This document shows positions 59,805 to 64,000 of a stretch of DNA of 64,000 bases, piece by piece (within the stretch, counting starts at the first letter, position 1; each line of letters begins with the position of its first letter). The notes beneath the pieces were generated by a model that did no database searches, had not been told where the DNA came from, and saw nothing but the letters and a program-made list of their open reading frames with translations. The stretch comes from Hyphomicrobiales bacterium. Its GTDB lineage: Bacteria > Pseudomonadota > Alphaproteobacteria > Rhizobiales > Rhizobiaceae. The translations under genes were made by a program, and so were the position numbers. Location of the stretch: assembly GCA_900465675.1 (NCBI GenBank), contig UBJR01000011.1, positions 62,001 through 126,000 of the forward strand. The letters are read 5' to 3'.

Positions 59805-60635
59805 ATGTTCAAATCGATGCTGACACGCCGTAATGCGATGCTGGGAGCAGCGGCTCTCGTGACCGCGATCGGGCTCGCGAACCCGGCAGCCGCCATCACA
59901 CCGGACGAAATCAAGGCGCGCGGAAAGCTGATCGTCGGCATTCAGGGCGACAATCCGCCCTGGGGCTTCGTCACCAGCGCCGGCAAGCAGGATGGTCTCG
60001 ACGCCGACATCGCCGCGCTCTATGCCAAGGAACTCGGCGTCGAGGTCGAATTCGTGCCGCTCGAGGTCAATAACCGCATTCCGGCCCTGACGACCGGCCG
60101 CGTGGACGTGCTGTTCGCCACCATGGCAATGCTGCCGGACCGCGCCAAGGCCGTCCAGTTCTCCAAGCCCTATGTCGCCAATGCCATCGTTCTGATCGCG
60201 CCGAAAACGATGTCGATCAAAACCAACGACGACATGGCAAACCTGACGATCGGCGTAGCCAAAGGCGCTGCACAGGACACGCAGGTGACCAAGAACGCCC
60301 CGACGACGGCAACCATCCGCCGCTTCGATGGCGATGCACCGAGCGTCCAGGCGCTGGTCTCCGGCCAGGTGCAGGCCCTCGGCGGCAACATCTTCTACAT
60401 GGATCGCGTCGAGAAGGCCCGCCCGGGCGAATTCGAGAACAAGCTTGAATTCCAGAAGCTCTACAACGGCGCCTGCACCCGCCTTGGCGAGAAGGAAATC
60501 AACGTCTCGATCAACGCCTTCGTCGACAAGATCAAGGCCAATGGCGAGCTGAAGAAAATCTACGACAAGTGGATGAAGGTGCCGGTACCGGAATTCCCGG
60601 AGAAGCTCGAAGGCATTCCGTTCGCCGTCAACTGA
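59805..60635 (+). CDS. Polar-amino-acid-type ABC substrate-binding protein
   Basis: 276 residues. The signal region contains twin arginines (LTRRNAMLGAAALVTAIG) and could be Tat or Sec. Type II binding fold of the PAAT family: GKLIVGIQGDNPPWGFVTSA, DVLFATMAMLPDRAKAVQFS, then LTIGVAKGAAQDTQVTKNAP. Such proteins usually bind amino acids or opines, but the genes around it (aroQ, quiC) suggest a quinate-, shikimate- or dehydroshikimate-like carboxylate. First gene of its operon; a hairpin lies before aroQ. Confidence 0.82.
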   Translation: MFKSMLTRRNAMLGAAALVTAIGLANPAAAITPDEIKARGKLIVGIQGDNPPWGFVTSAGKQDGLDADIAALYAKELGVEVEFVPLEVNNRIPALTTGRVDVLFATMAMLPDRAKAVQFSKPYVANAIVLIAPKTMSIKTNDDMANLTIGVAKGAAQDTQVTKNAPTTATIRRFDGDAPSVQALVSGQVQALGGNIFYMDRVEKARPGEFENKLEFQKLYNGACTRLGEKEINVSINAFVDKIKANGELKKIYDKWMKVPVPEFPEKLEGIPFAVN

Positions 60636-60664
60636 GCCAAAAGCTCGCAACTATCCAAACCCAA

Positions 60665-60686
60665 GGCGGGCATCGCGATGCCCGCC
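60665..60686 (+). promoter_or_regulatory. Intergenic hairpin between binding protein and aroQ
   Basis: GGCGGGCATCGCGATGCCCGCC is a perfect 22-bp palindrome, 29 bases after the binding-protein stop. Hairpins at this position often protect the binding-protein mRNA and lower expression of the downstream genes. No T run follows. Confidence 0.6.
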
Positions 60687-60731
60687 AATCCGGCCCTGCG
60701 CCCGAAATCTATCCCGTTTGAGATTCGCGAC

Positions 60732-61181
60732 ATGACCAAGACCATCTTCGTCCTCAACGGACCGAACTTGAACCTGCTCGGTGAACGCGAGCCCAGCATT
60801 TACGGCTCAACAACGCTCGCCGATATCCGGCAGATGTGCCTCTCCAAGGCAACGAGCCTGGGTTTCGAGGTCGATTTCCGCCAGACCAATTTCGAAGGGG
60901 AACTGGTGGAAAGCATCCATCAGGCCCGCAAGGAAGCCTGCGGTATCATTATCAATCCGGCGGCCTATACATTCACCTCGATCGCACTTCTCGACGCCTT
61001 GAAAACCTTCGATCCGCCGAAGATCGAGCTGCATATTTCCAATGTCCATGCCCGCGAGGAAATCTACCACAAGTCCCTCGTGTCGCGCATCGCCACCGCC
61101 ATCATGATCGGTTTCGGCGCCCGCGGCTATGAACTCGCCATCGATGCTATGGCAGGTATGGTGGGAGCGGCGAAAACATGA
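60732..61181 (+). CDS. aroQ: Type II 3-dehydroquinate dehydratase
   Basis: 149 residues from ATG 60732. Interconverts 3-dehydroquinate and 3-dehydroshikimate. Active-site blocks: LNGPNLNLLGEREPSIYG with R19 and Y24, INPAAYTFTSIALLDAL, and IELHISNVHAREEIYHKS with the catalytic histidine. Normal length; forms dodecamers in the family. It sits between the binding protein and permeases of an ABC operon and overlaps the permease ATG, so it is likely a catabolic paralogue of the biosynthetic enzyme, feeding QuiC. Confidence 0.94.
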   Translation: MTKTIFVLNGPNLNLLGEREPSIYGSTTLADIRQMCLSKATSLGFEVDFRQTNFEGELVESIHQARKEACGIIINPAAYTFTSIALLDALKTFDPPKIELHISNVHAREEIYHKSLVSRIATAIMIGFGARGYELAIDAMAGMVGAAKT

Positions 61182-61846
61182 ACTACCAGCTGGATTTTAC
61201 GCCTGTCATCGATGGACTTCCGAGCCTCCTGCTTGGCTGCCTCGGCACGTTTCTCCTGGCGATCTGCGGCATGCTGCTCGCAATCGTCATCGGCATTGGC
61301 GGCGTGGCACTGAGGGATTCCCCGCTGAAACCGGTCCGCTGGCTGATCATTGGTTTTGTCGAGCTGATCCGCAACACGCCGTTTCTGGTGCAGATCTTCT
61401 TCCTCTATTTCGCCCTGCCGCTTGCCGGCATCCGGCTCGATCCGACGCCGACGGCGATCATTGCGCTCGGCATCAATGGCGGCGCCTACGCGATCGAGAT
61501 CATCAGGGGCGGCGTGCAATCGGTGCCCAAGGGCCAGATGGAGGCCGGGCTGGCGCTTGGCCTGCATAAGGCACAGGTCTTCCGTCTTATCATCCTGAAG
61601 CCGGCATTGCGGGCGATTTTCCCGTCGCTGACCAGCCAGTTCGTGCTACTGACGCTCTCGACCAGCATCGTTTCGGCGATCTCGGCCTATGAACTGACAT
61701 CCGTCGCCCAGCGCATCGAGTCGGACAGCTTCCGAAGCTTCGAGGTCTATTTCACGGTGACGCTTTTCTACCTCGTCATCTCCTGGCTGATGATGCGCCT
61801 CTTCGCGCTGTTTTCGGCCCGCTATTTCACCTATCCGGTCAAGTAG
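61178..61846 (+). CDS. Polar-amino-acid-type ABC permease
   Basis: 222 residues starting in the ATGA overlap with aroQ. About five membrane segments; FVELIRNTPFLVQIFFLYFA and the EAA-type loop KGQMEAGLALGLHKAQVFRL that docks on the ATPase are typical HisM/HisQ-family features. Forms a heterodimeric channel with the next gene. Confidence 0.87.
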   Translation: MNYQLDFTPVIDGLPSLLLGCLGTFLLAICGMLLAIVIGIGGVALRDSPLKPVRWLIIGFVELIRNTPFLVQIFFLYFALPLAGIRLDPTPTAIIALGINGGAYAIEIIRGGVQSVPKGQMEAGLALGLHKAQVFRLIILKPALRAIFPSLTSQFVLLTLSTSIVSAISAYELTSVAQRIESDSFRSFEVYFTVTLFYLVISWLMMRLFALFSARYFTYPVK

Positions 61847-61855
61847 GAGGCAACC

Positions 61856-62500
61856 ATGGGCAGAGAAGAATTCGTCTTCCTCCTGATCGGCCTGAAATGG
61901 ACCGTTCTTCTTTCGGCCATCGGCTTCGTCTGCGGCGGCATCGCCGGGCTCGGCGTGGCGCTGGCGCGCACGTCGCAGATCCCGCTGCTGGAACGGGCGA
62001 CGGCCGGTTATATCGCCGTTTTCCAGGGCACCCCCCTGCTGATGCAGCTTTTCGTCGTCTATTACGGCCTCGCCCTTATCGGGCTGAAGCTCGACGCCTG
62101 GCTGGCGGTCGCCATCGGCCTGACGCTCCATGCCAGTGCTTATCTCGGCGAAATCTGGCGCGGCTCCATCGATGCCGTACCGCGCGGCCAGACCGAGGCG
62201 GCAAAGGCCCTCAGCCTCAAATATATGTCGCGGATGAAGGACGTGATCCTGCCGCAGGCGATCCGTATCTCGCTCCCCGCCACCGTCGGCTTCCTCGTAC
62301 AGCTGATCAAGGGAACGTCGCTCGCCTCGATCGTCGGTTTCACCGAGCTCACCCGCGCCGGCAACATGATCTCCAACCAGATCTTTGAGCCGCTGACCGT
62401 CTTCGGCATCGTCGGCGCGCTGTATTTCCTGATGTGCTGCCCGCTGACGATCCTTGGTGCGCGGCTTGAAAGGCGCTTCGCCGCCTCTGCCGCCCGCTGA
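61856..62500 (+). CDS. Polar-amino-acid-type ABC permease (second)
   Basis: 214 residues, ATG 61856 with AGGAGG upstream. Membrane protein with YIAVFQGTPLLMQLFVVYYG and the loop RGQTEAAKALSLKYMSRMKD followed by VILPQAIRISLPA. Partner of the permease at 61178. Confidence 0.87.
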   Translation: MGREEFVFLLIGLKWTVLLSAIGFVCGGIAGLGVALARTSQIPLLERATAGYIAVFQGTPLLMQLFVVYYGLALIGLKLDAWLAVAIGLTLHASAYLGEIWRGSIDAVPRGQTEAAKALSLKYMSRMKDVILPQAIRISLPATVGFLVQLIKGTSLASIVGFTELTRAGNMISNQIFEPLTVFGIVGALYFLMCCPLTILGARLERRFAASAAR

Positions 62501-62522
62501 CCGCCGCGATGGGAACCAGACC

Positions 62523-63284
62523 ATGACCAGCCTTTCCACATCATCGACCGAAACCATGATCACCATGAGCCACGTGGAGAAATGGTACGGCGCATTTCAG
62601 GCGCTGCACGACATCAACATGTCGGTACGCACCGGCGAGCGGATCGTGCTCTGCGGCCCCTCGGGTAGCGGCAAATCGACCTTGATCCGCTGCATCAACC
62701 ATCTGGAGAGCTACGAAAAAGGCGAGATCCGCGTTGGCGGCATCCTGCTTGGCAACCAGGCCAAGGCGATCGATGCGATCCGCCGCGAAGTCGGCATGGT
62801 TTTCCAGCAGTTCAATCTCTTCCCGCATCTGACGGTGCTCGAAAACTGCATGCTGGCACCGATGCGGGCGCTTGGCGCAGGAAAGGCCGAAGCCGAGGAA
62901 CGCGCCCGCTCGCTGCTCGCCAGAGTGAAGATCCTCGAGCAGGCCAACAAATATCCGGTCCAGCTTTCCGGCGGCCAGCAGCAGCGTGTGGCGATCGCCC
63001 GGGCGCTGTGCATGCGCCCGAAGGTGATGCTGTTCGACGAGCCAACCTCGGCGCTTGACCCGGAAATGGTCAAGGAAGTGCTCGATACGATGATCAGTCT
63101 CGCCGAAGAGGGCATGACGATGATCTGCGTGACCCATGAAATGGGCTTCGCGCGGCAGGTCGCCGACCGGGTCATCTTCATGGCCAGCGGCGCGATCGTC
63201 GAGGAGGCGCACCCGGCCGAGTTCTTCACCAATCCGCGCCACGAGCGCACCCGCCAGTTTCTTGGCGAAATCCTGCGTAACTAG
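62523..63284 (+). CDS. Polar-amino-acid-type ABC ATP-binding protein
   Basis: 253 residues from ATG 62523. Walker A GPSGSGKST, Q-loop VGMVFQQFNLFPHLTVLEN, signature QLSGGQQQRVAIARAL, Walker B VMLFDEPTSALDPEMVKEVL, switch CVTHEMGFARQVADRVIFM. GlnQ/HisP-type. It energises the two permeases just upstream and ends the transporter part of the operon. A Gfo/Idh/MocA gene follows after 11 bases. Confidence 0.9.
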   Translation: MTSLSTSSTETMITMSHVEKWYGAFQALHDINMSVRTGERIVLCGPSGSGKSTLIRCINHLESYEKGEIRVGGILLGNQAKAIDAIRREVGMVFQQFNLFPHLTVLENCMLAPMRALGAGKAEAEERARSLLARVKILEQANKYPVQLSGGQQQRVAIARALCMRPKVMLFDEPTSALDPEMVKEVLDTMISLAEEGMTMICVTHEMGFARQVADRVIFMASGAIVEEAHPAEFFTNPRHERTRQFLGEILRN

Positions 63285-63295
63285 GTTCGAGTGCA

Positions 63296-64000
63296 ATGGC
63301 GACCCACCAGCAGACGGCATCCCTGAAAATCGCGGTCATGGGCGCGGGCCTGATCGGCAAGCGCCATATCGAGGCGATCGGCGCCGAACGGCGCACGGCA
63401 CTTGCCGCGATCATCGATCCAACGGACGCGGCCCGCGAATATGCGGCAGGGAAGAAGGCGCCATGGTTTCCTTCGCTTGCCGCAGCGCTCGCAGGCGGCT
63501 CGCTCGACGGCGTTGTTATCGCGACACCGAACCAGTTGCATGTCGAAAATACCCTTGAAGCGGTTCGAGCAGGACTGCCGGCGCTCATCGAAAAGCCTAT
63601 CGCCGACGATGCCGCTGGCGCCGAAATCATCGTTACCTCGGCGGAGGCCGCAGGTGTGCCGATCCTCGTCGGTCATCACCGCCGCCATAACCCCATGGTT
63701 CAAGCCGTCAAAGCCGCTCTGGAGACGGGACGGCTCGGCAAGGTGCTGACGGCGCAGGGCACCTTCTGGGTTGCCAAGCCGGAAGACTACTTCACCGTTC
63801 AGTGGCGGCGCGAAGAAGGCGGCGGCCCGATCCTCATCAACATGATCCATGACGTCGATCTCTTCCGGTACTTCTTCGGGAATGTCGAAAGTGTACACGC
63901 CATGCAGTCAAGTTCGGCACGTGGGTATCCGGTCGAAGACACGGCTGTCGTGGTGATGCGCTTCGAAAGCGGCGTCCTCGCCACGTTCAACGTGTCGGAC
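63296..64000 (+). CDS. Gfo/Idh/MocA-family oxidoreductase (3' end outside window)
   Basis: At least 235 residues from ATG 63296; the frame is open to the last base. NAD(P)-binding Rossmann start LKIAVMGAGLIGKRHIEAIG, then VVIATPNQLHVENTLEAVRA, the EKP motif (ALIEKPIADD) with the catalytic lysine, VGHHRRHNP and NMIHDVDLFRYFFG. The family oxidises sugars, inositols and related polyols; in this operon it may act as a quinate/shikimate-type dehydrogenase, but the family covers many substrates. Confidence 0.87.
   Translation, partial: MATHQQTASLKIAVMGAGLIGKRHIEAIGAERRTALAAIIDPTDAAREYAAGKKAPWFPSLAAALAGGSLDGVVIATPNQLHVENTLEAVRAGLPALIEKPIADDAAGAEIIVTSAEAAGVPILVGHHRRHNPMVQAVKAALETGRLGKVLTAQGTFWVAKPEDYFTVQWRREEGGGPILINMIHDVDLFRYFFGNVESVHAMQSSSARGYPVEDTAVVVMRFESGVLATFNVSD

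Noticed and set aside
1..64000. Mobile elements, CRISPR arrays, tRNA or rRNA genes
   Set aside because: No transposase or integrase motif, terminal inverted repeats with target duplications, regularly spaced repeats, or tRNA-like cloverleaf ends were seen on either strand.

Overview
The window is GC-rich, very densely coded DNA from an alphaproteobacterium, most likely of the Rhizobium/Agrobacterium group. Evidence: a bioBFDAZ operon with BioR-type boxes, a DUF982 protein, a BA14K-like protein, a QuiC-type dehydroshikimate dehydratase, a DUF4381/vWA/BatD operon, and many NtaA/SfnB-type flavin enzymes and ABC transporters. There is no rRNA, tRNA, CRISPR array, phage or insertion sequence. Genes mostly sit in tight operons with ATGA/GTGA overlaps.

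Layout. 0-4.3 kb: the end of a Bat-type operon (DUF4381, two vWA proteins, BatD-like). 4.3-13.4 kb: a formylglycine-generating enzyme (FGE) homologue with both catalytic cysteines, a secreted HAD phosphatase, a DUF982 protein, a membrane-anchored TPR protein with a winged-helix-like N-terminus, and a MscS channel operon with two secreted/outer-membrane proteins. The FGE and MscS operons share a TTTAC-N5-CGTACTT element at the same distance from the first start codon. 13.5-19.6 kb (minus strand): Prc protease, then an XRE-cupin regulator upstream of an LLM monooxygenase, flavin reductase and MFS transporter operon. 19.7-24.8 kb: biotin operon bioB-F-D-A-Z with two BioR-like boxes. 24.8-29.6 kb: mostly small hypothetical and secreted proteins.

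29.8-43.5 kb: a putative organosulfur (or related heteroatom compound) uptake and oxidation region. It holds a serine acetyltransferase, two SfnB/DszC-like flavoenzymes, two CUT2-like substrate-binding proteins, two tandem ATPases, three permeases and a second LLM monooxygenase. 43.6-46.3 kb: an OhrR-like MarR repressor, divergent from a Tat-exported haloperoxidase-type hydrolase with twin palindromic operators, then a YghU-type glutathione transferase. 46.5-50 kb: a two-domain KaiC-like ATPase overlapping a hybrid histidine kinase. 50-52 kb: RidA, a small protein and a 2-oxoglutarate/Fe(II)-type oxygenase.

52.2-56.1 kb (minus strand): a cobalamin riboswitch, a possible leader peptide, and a BtuF/BtuC/BtuD-like ABC importer, followed by a small membrane-protein gene interrupted by an in-frame TAA. 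56.3-64 kb: a quinate/shikimate-type catabolic locus with two tandem GntR regulators, QuiC, a polar-amino-acid-type ABC transporter with aroQ embedded in its operon, and the start of a Gfo/Idh/MocA dehydrogenase that runs off the window.

All functional calls come from reading motifs and gene order by eye. No database search was run.
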